NCBI GenBank assembly: GCA_003024985.2
Contig: PXIH01S0008511.1
Strand: one strand, 5' to 3'
Source: Euperipatoides rowelli
Lineage: Eukaryota > Onychophora > Udeonychophora > Euonychophora > Peripatopsidae
Length of the DNA: 12,510 nucleotides
Shown: positions 1 through 8,005 of the stretch, one piece after another
How positions within the stretch are numbered: position 1 is the first letter of the stretch
Layout: the number at the start of each line of letters is the position of its first letter
Notes under the pieces: model-generated
What the model was told of the DNA's origin: nothing
What the model saw: only the letters and a program-made list of their open reading frames with translations
Databases searched by the model: none
Position numbers and translations under genes: made by a program

Positions 1-1
1 A

Positions 2-113
2 TTGAATTGGTATTTTTAATATTAATTCATTGTTTTAAATTATTTGTAATATTTAGGCTACTTTAATATTTTGAATTGATATTTTTAATAATAATTCAAT
101 ATTTTTAGACTAC
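2..113. repeat. Diverged local tandem duplication
   Basis: Bases 2-61 and 71-113 are related. Both begin TTGAATTG(G/A)TATTTTTAATA, continue with ATAATTCA-like sequence and end ATTTTTAG(G/A)CTAC or close to it. The second copy is shorter by an internal gap. The AT-rich content makes partial matches easy, but the shared order and the TAG(G/A)CTAC ends support a duplication. Confidence 0.55.
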
Positions 114-304
114 AAATGTGTCTGTTAATTATCGATAAAAATTACGTCTGGAATAAGCCATCTTGGGTGGGGATAAAGTCGATAATGAGGATATAATAGA
201 TAACCATATCTCTCTTTGCCAGTCATGAAGAAATTACTTTTGAAGAGGTGACTTCTGGACTTTTTTGGCAGTTAAACACTTTACCTTCACATCACTGTGG
301 TTAA

Positions 305-320
305 GATGCCTATAGGCATC
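305..320. repeat. Perfect 16-bp palindrome
   Basis: GATGCCTATAGGCATC is a perfect inverted repeat with no spacer, in a part of the intron that is less AT-rich than average. It may be a dyad binding site or a piece of a mobile element. Nothing around it decides between these. Confidence 0.7.
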
Positions 321-547
321 ACACTGCAAATACTTTGATTGATTAAAGGAAACTACTAAATATACTGATTTTGATTATAGCCTAATGTAATTTGTTTTTA
401 TTGTAATTAGTGTTTAGTGTTGTGGGTACACGAAGGCTAACAATAGCTTGTATTTAACTTTGCATTTCACTCTATTTCTGTGCTTATACTGAAATAAACT
501 TGGAAACTGTTTTTACTAGATAAAGTCCATTACAGTAAGTAAAAATG

Positions 548-690
548 TCCCCTCCCTATAATCCTACCTTTTTCCCACACCTCCCTCCTGCCTCCTATGT
601 CTTCCCTCCTCCTCCTCCTCTTCCCAACAACCCCATATTCCCTCTCTTCTTCTCTCTTGAGCCACATCCCTTTATCTCACACACACACCC
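548..690 (+). repeat. Polypyrimidine/polypurine tract
   Basis: The plus strand is strongly C/T-rich over about 140 bases, with (TCC)n near 604-620 and a short (CA)n near 679-690. An open frame of about 76 codons through it is a composition effect (Pro, Phe, His and Leu only) and is not treated as a gene. On the BRD8 sense strand it is a G/A-rich tract within an intron. Confidence 0.8.
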
Positions 691-905
691 ATATTTCAAT
701 ATATCTACTGTATTTATCCATCATCATTTTTATTTGCATATAAAAACAAAATGTAAACGGACTGGAAAGCTTTAAAAAATTCTACAAGAGGTCCTAGTGA
801 GCATATGAAACATTTTCAACAAATTATTAAATACAAAATTCAAGAAAATATATTAAATTAACATTTGACATTAAAGGCAAACAATAAATGTTACAAATTA
901 TTTAC

Positions 906-983
906 TTGTGATTAGCTGCTGCTCTCCATACAAGCATGATAGCTTTCTTCCAGGACTTGTAATCTTTTTGACTTTCCTCATCT
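906..983 (-). CDS. BRD8: BRD8 exon: start of bromodomain (first helix)
   Basis: This 78-nt exon supplies 1 nt to finish a Lys codon, 25 full codons and 2 nt of the next codon. It reads DEESQKDYKS, then WKKAIMLVWRAAANH. The second block is the first helix of the BRD8 bromodomain and the most diagnostic sequence in the window. The acceptor is a T-rich tract ending gttgttag at 984. The next AG, 2 nt inside, would create an immediate TGA, so the start is fixed. The donor is CACAA|GTAAAT at 905. In human BRD8 the helix continues with R/K-YANVF. No exon for that continuation is visible in bases 1-904, so the acetyl-lysine pocket is encoded further left, outside the window. Confidence 0.92.
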
Positions 984-3900
984 CTAACAACAGAATAACA
1001 AAACTAACATATATTATTTATTTATTAGAAAAATGAGTTTAAATGTAATTGACTTTAAAAGCCTTTTAATTCAACAAAGTAATACACATGAATCACAAAG
1101 TAATACACATGAATTTAAACACAAAATTAGATCGATAAAATTAATTGTTAGTTTGTCACTTGGATTTTTTTTTAAAAAACAAAAAATAAAGAGGATTTTT
1201 TAAAAAAATATATAATCCCGGAAGATTCTCTAAAATATTTATTAAAAAAAATATCCATAAGAACCGGTTTTTACGAGATCTACCATCTCTAAAGGAAAAA
1301 GGACAAACCAGTGAATTCCTTTATCATGTGATCAATTTTTCTCTGCAATCACTTCTGAATAAAAGGTGGAAGAGAAATAGTCACTTAACTTGTAATAATA
1401 GCGACCTTCTCCGATGTATCGTGTTATTTTCTGTTTTTTTTTTATTAGCACAAATAAAAGGATTTAAAAAGTTGATTAACAATAATCAATTTAAACCATT
1501 TTTCTTAAAATCATTTTAAGCAAATTTTATTTGTTCAAAACTGATTTAAACATGCAAAGTATTCAGACTATAGCTATTTTTATACAAGAATAGAAATCTG
1601 GGACACAGATCCAACTACATAGTGCTTTTCACATCCTTGTAATCCTGATAAACAACAGCATTATTATTTTAACAAAAATTTTCATTTTTTTTTAGATCTT
1701 ATGACTTCATCATTCAATGATAGTGATGAAATCATCATTAGCATACCACTATAGTAGAGCTAATGCAGATCAGCCCTTTATAGCATTTGTCAAGTGCATT
1801 GTGCTGCATTACAAAATCTGATCGAGGTAAGCTTAATTTAGAATTAAAAAAAAACAGCAAGTGCAATGTGATAATAAATATCAAGCCTGATTTGTGGTAA
1901 CCCTACTAACCCATAATGCCAAGTTACAATGTAGCCTATTTATTCACATAAATACTGTAATTAATCTTAATGAACAAGCTCAAAACCCATATTTTTCTAA
2001 TAGAGCACACATAACCCATGCGGAAGATTACTTTCATTGTATTGGGCTGTTTTTTCCCCTCTCAAATGAATAAGGAAAGTGCTGTCTGCCAATGATTTGT
2101 CAATATTCATAAATTACAATAGGCTTGGGTGCCATGAAAGTTTATGACATATTTAATTGCTCTCCCAGTTCTCTCCCCCCCCCCCCATTCCTTGGTGAGA
2201 AGGTTACACACATGAAATTACTCATGTGATATGTTCTAGTGAGTCTGCCACACATTTTTTAAAGTTTTTTTTCTCTCCCAGCAGAAGAGATGGCAGAGCT
2301 GACAGAGCCAGTAAACATTATTTTGTCTGATGTGTATAATATCAATTAATTGATTTATTCCAGACAAAAATAAAGTCAGCAATAAGTTTAGCAGAATTTT
2401 TTTACATGCTGAATAAATAATGCTTAACTCTCAAATGCTCTCAGAAACTAAAACTTTGACAAAGTTGCTACTTAGGCTTGGCATTTTCCCTGAGAAGTTC
2501 ACTTACTTCATGATATTTTTTTAAGTGGCTTTGATTCATAACACTAACGCACAATATTGTTTTTTTAATAAGTTTCTAAAAAATTCAAATTTTGATCTGA
2601 GTAAATGGCCTGTTTCAAAAACTGACACTGGGAAAAATTCAGAGCTAATCCTTAGCATGTGCGCCAAGTTCATTTTGTGCTGCATGATGGAAAATTTAAG
2701 ATTTTCAATGAATGTCTGAATAACCACGCCACCCATATTTTCTCTTAAATAATAACTGCCTAGGTACTCTTGGTTGGCATTTTACAGTAAATATTTTCTT
2801 TGATATCCACTCTAAACATATAACTATCCACCTAGAAATATTTTGCTGAAAACCATCAAATACTGTAGTTTAAAACTAAGTTGATTTCTCCTTTACAGAA
2901 TAATGTTATTTTAAATGAGATTGTGCTTCTTGATTTAATCTCATCTTTAAATATTAAACAATAATAATGATAATATAATAAAAGTAATACAGTATGTTTA
3001 AAAAAAAAAACATAATTTTTAAAATTTTAAACATTTTTGACTGATAATTGTATTATCAAATTAAAATAATTTGAGTGCCTTACTTGAAAAGAGATGCAGG
3101 GCTATTCGGAATGGAGTCTGTTATAGATAAAGAGCGAGACTTTTCCAAATTTGACATATCATCACTATCTGGTATAGTCTGGTCTTCATCAGATGACATA
3201 GGTCCTTCACTCTGAGTATGTTCCTCTTTATTTGATTCACTTTCTAATGGAACACAAAACTCACTTGAAGGAATTGTACTGGTAGTCGTATTAGTTGTAG
3301 TAACAGTGGATAGACCTGGATCTGTAGTTGGAGGTTGTGTTGTGCTGTCTGAAGTAGTTAGTTGAGGTTTAGATGCATCACATGAATCAGTTGATGTAGG
3401 TACATTTGCATCACTTGTGATAGTTGATGTAGATATAGATATGGTGTCCGGAGTGGGTAATGTAAATTGAGCTATACTGTCCTTAGAAGTGGTTGAAGTA
3501 CTATTTTCATTGGAGATTGTTTCAGTAATAGATGGTGCAGGGACAGTAATATCAGCAATAGCTGTAGCCACCACAATAGAATTAATTGTGGTTAAACTAG
3601 TAGAAGCTGTTGTAGTATCAACTGTTGTGGATACTGTAGCTGTTGTAAGTGGTGAAGAAGTGGTAGGAGTAGAAGGGGCTGTACTTGTAGTACCATCTGT
3701 AGATTTTTCTTCCTCTTTTTCATCCTCCTAGAAATTAAAATTAAGTTTCATTTTCACGTGTTAATCATAACATGCTTTATTATAATTTTAAAATGATGTA
3801 TCCATAATCTATTTTTAATTAAGCAATAAAAACTAGGTAAGTTTGATATTAAAGTCAAAATAATATTTTACCGGTAAGGTCTTAGAAGATTTATTTCTTG

Positions 3901-6861
3901 GAAATTTTCTGATTTTTCCTTTTACAAAACAAAATAAAATAAAATTTAATGTACTGTAAGAAAAAAGAATATTATTTATTTTAATTAGGTAAAAAAAAAA
4001 TTAAGACATCTTACTTTTACGCCCAACTTTCTTTTTGACAGGTTTATTACTCCCATCACTGATTTTTGATGACTCACTGCTAGCTGGTGATGCTGGTTGT
4101 GATTCTTTGATAACAGATTCTGTTTCATTAATTGAAGAATGCTCTACTTCCATTTTCACTTCAGATCCTTCAATATTCTTATCAACTGTTTCTTCTGTTT
4201 TAGGTATTTGGTCTACTTGTACTATTGACATTAAAGCCTCATCACCAATACCTTCCTAAAATCAGAATGAGAAAAATAATTTGAATTCTTATTGGGCTTT
4301 AAATAGCCTAAATAAAACAAGTGATTTAAATAAAATAGTTCCTGCTTCAGATTTAATAAAAAAATATATTCAGATATTTTTTAATTATATTAATTTGGTA
4401 ATTTAGAAACTGTGATATTTTTATTTCCATGCAGATGTAAATCAGTTTCCCTTAAAAAAAGATATACTGTAACTGTACATACAATACATTGTAGAAATCT
4501 ATAGCATTAGACTAAGTTAAAATATTATTTTCTACCACAGTCGTGTTTCTATTATTTATAAAAATAAAATTATTTGCAGAAGATCTACATGTTAATTTAG
4601 TCATGTGATCTATGGTATGACAAAATGAATTAAAATTTGTAATTAAGTAAGAAAAAATAATTCCAATTGTAAAATAACCTAGCACAAAGTAATTTAGAAA
4701 AAAAGTCTCAAACTATTTTACTAATGTTCCTTTAAATATAATTACCAGAGCCTCAATTTGAGGCATTTCATCATTGAGTCGTCGGTAAATAAAGCTTATT
4801 TTTAATTTTGAGTCAATTTTTCAGCATTGAGTCATTTGAAATAAGTAAATATAAACACCAATAGATTTTTTTTTTAAAAAAATTAATACTGTATTGGAGT
4901 ATACAGCAAAAAAAAACCACACACATTAATCATATTAAATACTGCAAATGTTAAAAAAAATTAAAAATGTAATATTTCTTAAAAATACCAAGAAACATTA
5001 TTACAGTACGTATGTTTAATTATTTTTTTAAATTTAATATTCTATTTATTCATTGCTATGACAACATTTTTTTAAATCGAGGCTCTGGTGAAATTCTAAA
5101 AGGAAAGCATTAAAATTGTACATTATACTGTTTATCATCTATTTTTTAAAAAAAAACTTGAATAGCTGTACTAAGAATAAAAATAATGATGTTAATGGTA
5201 GCATAATGATAATAATAATACAGCACAGAGAGACAAATAATGAATTATCTACTATTAGATAATACATTATATTATCATCATCATCACTACAGTCATTATC
5301 TTGTAGCATGTCAATATGTTCAGTGGTGGTTCCATCATTATTTATTATTATTATTGGTTTATTGTACAATTAATTAGTGGAATATATGATCAATACTAAC
5401 AATTACTATAACTTGCAGTGTTTTTTAATTAATGATTTTCAAATAAAATTTGTAAATAAAAATATGCAACAAAAAAAAATCCACATAAAAACAAAAATAT
5501 TAAATAAAATGATTAAAACTTTACTTTGGCAGCATCTCTCATATAATGAAAAAATAATAATAATGATAAAAACAGCCACATGGTGGCACTAAAACTCATA
5601 AGCAAATAGTCATATTGTAGTTTCAATAAAATAATGCCTGTATTCAAATTTCTAAATAAAGTTTTTTATTCATTTAAAGTTTCAATAACAATGCTATATA
5701 AATTTGTTGGTTTTTAATTTCTTTATATTAATCAGATGTCCATTATGATAACTCCGAATCGAGCTAAGTTTATTTATTTTTTTCATTCTAACTTTTAAAT
5801 AAAATTTTAAGTAAAATTGTTGTTTTTTTTTTGTAACTTTTTAACTTATTTTTTTTTTAAAAAAAAAATAAAACTATATTTTCATTATATATGGTACATT
5901 TAACAGGTTAAATTTTCATAATAATTCATAGAATGATAATAATTATACCCAAATGCAATTAAAAATATTCTTAAAGCTTTTAAACATATATAATGTATAA
6001 TGAAAAATAAACTATTACAGTCAGTGCTTGTTTTAATAAGCATTAAAAAGTGAGAATATATTATGCATTATTCCTGCTTTCAATTTTCAAAATAAGAATC
6101 AAAAATTTTAAGAGGTTTTGAATTACAATGAAATATAATTTTTATTATTCCAGGCAAAGCTGACTAATGGAAGTATTTCTGGAATGTTTTCATTTCAGCT
6201 GAAATGCTGAACTTAGGTGTCAAGTGATATAAGAAAACTATCAAAGCTTTTGATTCAGTGTAAATGTAAAGTTATATACTGTAAATGACAGAAATATGAA
6301 AAAATAATTCAACTAACCAAATATAACTGAGTTGATGCATTATAAAGTAAATCTATCTTTGGAATTTTGAACACCCTGCTCAAGAATTTTTTACCCTGGT
6401 TTGAAAAAGTGCATTCTGCTTCCTAAATGTGGCAGCAATAAAAAAAATTAAAATCTAAAACAGTTTATAAATACAGTAGTTGTTTCCAATTTTGTATCCT
6501 ACAAATACTTTTCTGGCTATCACCTTGAATCAATTTTATTTTAAGGCATATGATATGTGCAACATTCAATTAAATTAAGAGAAACAATATAAAACTTTTT
6601 GTTTCCTTTTTTTTTAATGTAATTAGTTATTGAAATATACGATTATCAAGTTCAGAAAGTGCCTGCTAACCTTTTCCTTCTCTTCGTTAACTTCCATAGC
6701 AGAATCAAGTTGTTTCTGGTCAGTTTCTTTGTCTGTGGGGCCTACTGATGATGCTTCAATTTGTTCTGTTGTTGGGACATTTTCACATATCTCCATAGGT
6801 TCTTCTTTTATAGTTTCAACTTTAATTTCAGTTGTTGGTTCTGGCTCAACATTTATTTTTA
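906..6861 (-). CDS. BRD8: BRD8-like bromodomain protein, internal part, five exons
   Basis: BRD8 is a subunit of the nuclear TIP60/NuA4 histone acetyltransferase complex and carries a C-terminal bromodomain that reads acetylated lysine. Joining 6861-6671, 4255-4015, 3918-3872, 3727-3084 and 983-906 gives 1201 nt, about 399 residues, in one open frame. All introns are GT-AG and every junction phase agrees (0, 1, 0, 2). Identification rests on two blocks that match human BRD8 as I remember it. One is DSIPNSPAS just before the bromodomain (human DSIPSSPAS). The other is WKKAIMLVWRAAANH, the first bromodomain helix, nearly identical. A weaker match is EIKVE followed by acidic, Pro-rich sequence. 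Between these lie acidic, basic AT-hook-like and Ser/Thr-rich low-complexity segments. The N-terminal SANT-like and coiled-coil region and most of the bromodomain are not in the window. The family call is strong. The exact first exon boundary and any missed exons are less certain. Confidence 0.9.
1074..1114. repeat. 21-bp tandem duplication, two copies
   Basis: ACAAAGTAATACACATGAAT occurs at 1074 and again at 1095, separated by a single C, giving a 21-bp period. The copies are identical, so the duplication is recent or a cloning or assembly slip is possible. Confidence 0.9.
2175..2186 (+). repeat. Run of twelve C
   Basis: This homopolymer of 12 C lies in an AT-rich intron. Its length is prone to sequencing error. 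Confidence 0.9.
2321..2369. repeat. Nested inverted repeat with a 14-bp palindrome
   Basis: TTTTGTCTG (2321-2329) and CAGACAAAA (2361-2369) are perfect 9-bp arms. Between them, at 2341-2354, lies the perfect palindrome ATCAATTAATTGAT, which contains TAAT/ATTA homeodomain-type cores. The structure could form a hairpin or be a dyad of transcription factor sites. Function is not shown. Confidence 0.65.
3084..3727 (-). CDS. BRD8: BRD8 exon: Ser/Thr-rich linker ending in DSIPNSPAS
   Basis: This 644-nt exon has 214 codons plus 2 nt. It begins with the acidic run EDEKEEEK and continues as a long Ser/Thr/Pro/Val low-complexity linker with many TTS, STT and TTT runs. It then turns acidic (SSDEDQTIPDSDD) and ends SITDSIPNSPASLF, matching the motif just before the human BRD8 bromodomain. 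The acceptor is ttaatttctag at 3728 and the donor TTTTCAA|GTAAGG at 3083. There is no Met near the start, and reading runs open from the acceptor, so it is an internal exon. The Thr/Ser linker looks disordered. Human BRD8 also has a disordered, acidic Ser/Pro region here, but I do not recall one this Thr-rich. The antisense strand is open for about 80 codons because of the biased composition; I regard that as a shadow. Confidence 0.9.
3872..3918 (-). CDS. BRD8: BRD8 micro-exon, 47 nt, basic segment
   Basis: This small exon lies between a 96-nt intron (3919-4014) and a 144-nt intron (3728-3871). It supplies 2 nt that finish an Arg codon begun in the previous exon, plus 15 codons reading KIRKFPRNKSSKTLP. 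Joined to the previous exon this gives KKKVGRKRKIRKFPRNK, a basic AT-hook-like stretch. The donor is CTTACCG|GTAAAA. The acceptor is the AG at 3920-3919 after a T-rich tract; the trinucleotide before the exon is aag, weaker than cag. The next AG, at 3910-3909, would leave 37 nt and break the frame. Skipping the exon joins the flanking exons out of frame and gives TGA two codons later. The phase match (1 in, 0 out) is the main support. Confidence 0.8.
4015..4255 (-). CDS. BRD8: BRD8 exon: acidic linker ending in a basic patch
   Basis: This exon has 80 full codons plus 1 nt. It begins in phase 0 after ttctgattttag and reads EGIGDEALMSIVQVDQ. It continues through an acidic stretch containing VKMEVE, then SQPASPASSESSKISDGSNKP, and ends in the basic run VKKKVGRK. 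The donor is CGTAAAA|GTAAGA at 4014. The ASPASSESS...GSN portion resembles the ASPESML...GSN portion of human BRD8 as I recall it. An internal Met nine codons in could look like a start, but the frame is open to the acceptor and the phase fits the upstream exon. The basic end continues into the micro-exon. VKME fits the sumoylation consensus; whether it is used is unknown. Confidence 0.88.
4744..5089. mobile_element. Putative non-autonomous TIR DNA transposon (MITE-like)
   Basis: ACCAGAGCCTCAATTT at 4744-4759 is the reverse complement, with one mismatch, of AAATCGAGGCTCTGGT at 5074-5089. The arms enclose about 346 bp of AT-rich sequence with no coding frame, as in a miniature inverted-repeat element. 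The left arm also lies in a local palindrome, GCCTCAA-T-TTGAGGC (4750-4764). I see no clean target-site duplication: the flanks read AATT directly on the left and AATT two bases out on the right. I cannot assign a superfamily, and chance pairing of ends this far apart is unlikely but possible. Confidence 0.5.
6191..6206. repeat. Perfect 16-bp palindrome centred on CAGCTG
   Basis: CATTTCAGCTGAAATG is a perfect palindrome with the E-box core CAGCTG at its centre. It lies in the intron about 470 bases from the 6671-6861 exon. A bHLH site is one reading; chance is another. Confidence 0.65.
6671..6861 (-). CDS. BRD8: BRD8 exon: acidic segment with psi-K-x-E motifs
   Basis: This exon supplies 2 nt that finish a codon begun upstream, plus 63 codons. 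It starts KINVEPEPTTEIKVE, includes IKEEPMEICE, and ends SAMEVNEEKEK. The acceptor is tttcttttcccaaag at 6862 and the donor GAAAAG|GTTAGC at 6670. It joins the next exon in phase 0 with no change of frame. EIKVE followed by Pro/Glu-rich sequence corresponds to EIKVEPAEPEP in human BRD8 as I recall it. IKVE (6826-6815) and IKEE (6811-6800) both fit the sumoylation consensus and lie five residues apart. The exon before it must end in phase 1; I did not identify that exon with confidence. Confidence 0.85.
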
Positions 6862-7081
6862 CTTTGGGAAAAGAAAAAACAAAACATTTTATAAACAATA
6901 AGGGGGAAATATATTACACCAGTTTAAAATGCTATAGCCTACAGTATATAATTTGATGTGATAACTTCAATAAATTTAACCTACAAACTGTCAATACTAA
7001 GAAAATAGTTTTGAATGTTAGATAGCCCTATCAATAAATTGTTATTTCACTGTACCAAGTTTTTCTTTAACCCTTTTCTTC

Positions 7082-7175
7082 CTCAATTATTATTGTCAGA
7101 AAATAATTTTCTGACAAAAAATAATTGAGACAAGTCTGAAAGACTTGTTGTCTCCTCGAGACAAGTCTGAAAGAC
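7082..7175. repeat. Long hairpin followed by direct and inverted copies of GAGACAAGTC
   Basis: The core arms are TTGTCAGAAAAT (7093-7104) and ATTTTCTGACAA (7106-7117). They are extended by CTCAATTATT (7082-7091) and AATAATTGAG (7120-7129) across a small bulge, making a nearly perfect hairpin of about 48 bases. It is followed by GAGACAAGTCTGAAAGAC at 7127-7144, an inverted part GACTTGTTGTCTC at 7142-7153 or so, and the same 18-mer again at 7158-7175. The pattern suggests a foldback element or a decayed mobile element end. Confidence 0.75.
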
Positions 7176-8005
7176 ACTCACTATAATTCTCATGATAAGT
7201 GCTGCTCAAGAAAATAAAGTTAAGTTGAAAGAGCAGTATTTTCCATGTCTTCTAAAATGGTAAATCAGTTAATGGACTGGCATACTGTGGTTCCCCTCCT
7301 TTATCTTTGCAATCAAATTTTTTTTTGCAAAAAATAAAAAAATATGCTATTTTAAATATAAGATTACTGACTGATGTGCTAATGCTTTAAGGTAATATTT
7401 TACATAAGGTGAGAGAATGTTTCAATTTACAAGTGAAAAAAAAATCTATATCTGTGGTAGATTTGATCACTCTTATGCATGCATTGTAATAAATTATTAC
7501 AGATTTAAAACAGTATTTCTTAAAATATTTTAATGATAGTATCTCATTGAAGATGGTTGGATCAATCACCATTTCCTTTTGAGGCATAATTAACAGAATG
7601 GTAATACATCATTAATTGATGAAACCAACAATTTTCTTATTCTCATATCACTATAATATAATAAAATACTAGCCTACAGTTTTTGAATGAAGGTCAAAAA
7701 TTTTTTTTCCTTCAACAAAATGGTTTTTTTTAATATACCATATTTAATATTGTGCATGAATTAGTGTTTTTCATTTGACCAATAATTTTTTTTATCTCTT
7801 ATCAGAAATATTTTAATACAATATTTTTTAATGAATTTGTATTCTCAATCAAAGGCCACACAAATTTTTATTCCTAGTTTGCAAGTACCACAAGAAGTGC
7901 ACCCTTCAAAGTAGAAAACCATTAATACATTTTAAGTTTAGAGAGCCTAGCATTTTATCATAAATTAAATAGAATTACGGTATCTGATATCTTGAGAACA
8001 TTGCA

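Larger units (their letters stand above)
1..905 (-). other. BRD8 intron downstream of the bromodomain helix exon
   Basis: The sequence begins with GTAAAT at 905-900 on the minus strand and runs off the left edge. I looked here for the rest of the bromodomain (YANVF..., RPMDL...) on the minus strand and saw none. It holds a local duplication (2-113), a 16-bp palindrome (305-320) and a long C/T-rich tract (548-690). The 116-540 block is less AT-rich and carries AATAAA near 493 on the plus strand. It could be a transposed fragment, but I do not recognise it. Confidence 0.75.
984..3083 (-). other. BRD8 intron between Ser/Thr-rich and bromodomain exons
   Basis: This 2.1-kb intron starts GTAAGG and ends gttgttag on the minus strand. 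It contains a 21-bp tandem duplication (1074-1114), A/T homopolymers, a 12-C run (2175-2186) and a hairpin near 2345. The block from about 1,980 to 2,530 is more mixed in composition than the rest and has no coding frame. I see no further exon here. A 60-codon open stretch on both strands around 2,530-2,730 has no recognisable protein match. Confidence 0.75.
4256..6670 (-). other. BRD8 intron upstream of the acidic linker exon
   Basis: This 2.4-kb intron starts GTTAGC and ends ctgattttag on the minus strand. It is dominated by A/T runs, short (ATT)n/(ATC)n microsatellites near 5,195-5,225, 5,275-5,290 and 5,340-5,355, and a long T/A inverted run near 5,820-5,870. It contains the putative TIR element at 4744-5089 and a CAGCTG-centred palindrome at 6191-6206. 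I see no exon in it. Confidence 0.7.

Noticed and set aside
545-775. 76-codon plus-strand open frame
   Set aside because: It runs through the C/T-rich tract and encodes mostly Pro, Phe, His and Leu. Composition explains it, and no domain is visible.
2525-2736. Open frames of about 65 codons on both strands
   Set aside because: I considered a decayed transposase but recognise no motif. Both strands being open in AT-rich DNA is not evidence.
3489-3731. 80-codon plus-strand frame, Val-rich
   Set aside because: It is antisense to the Ser/Thr-rich BRD8 exon. Thr codons ACN read in reverse give Val and similar residues, so it is a shadow.
4035-4259. 74-codon plus-strand frame
   Set aside because: It is antisense to the BRD8 exon at 4015-4255 and crosses its splice acceptor. 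No independent support.
5139-5369. Minus-strand frame with an acidic stretch (CSDDDDN)
   Set aside because: It arises from ATC/ATT microsatellite sequence. There is no polypyrimidine tract and acceptor in a fitting phase, and no known match.
6630-6956. 108-codon plus-strand frame, Ser/Thr/Ile-rich
   Set aside because: It overlaps the minus-strand exon 6671-6861, which has splice sites and BRD8-like sequence. It runs into intron on both sides.
7258-7320. Exon-like minus-strand peptide DKGGEPQYASPLTDLPF
   Set aside because: There is a possible acceptor but no acceptable donor before the stop, and no BRD8 similarity.
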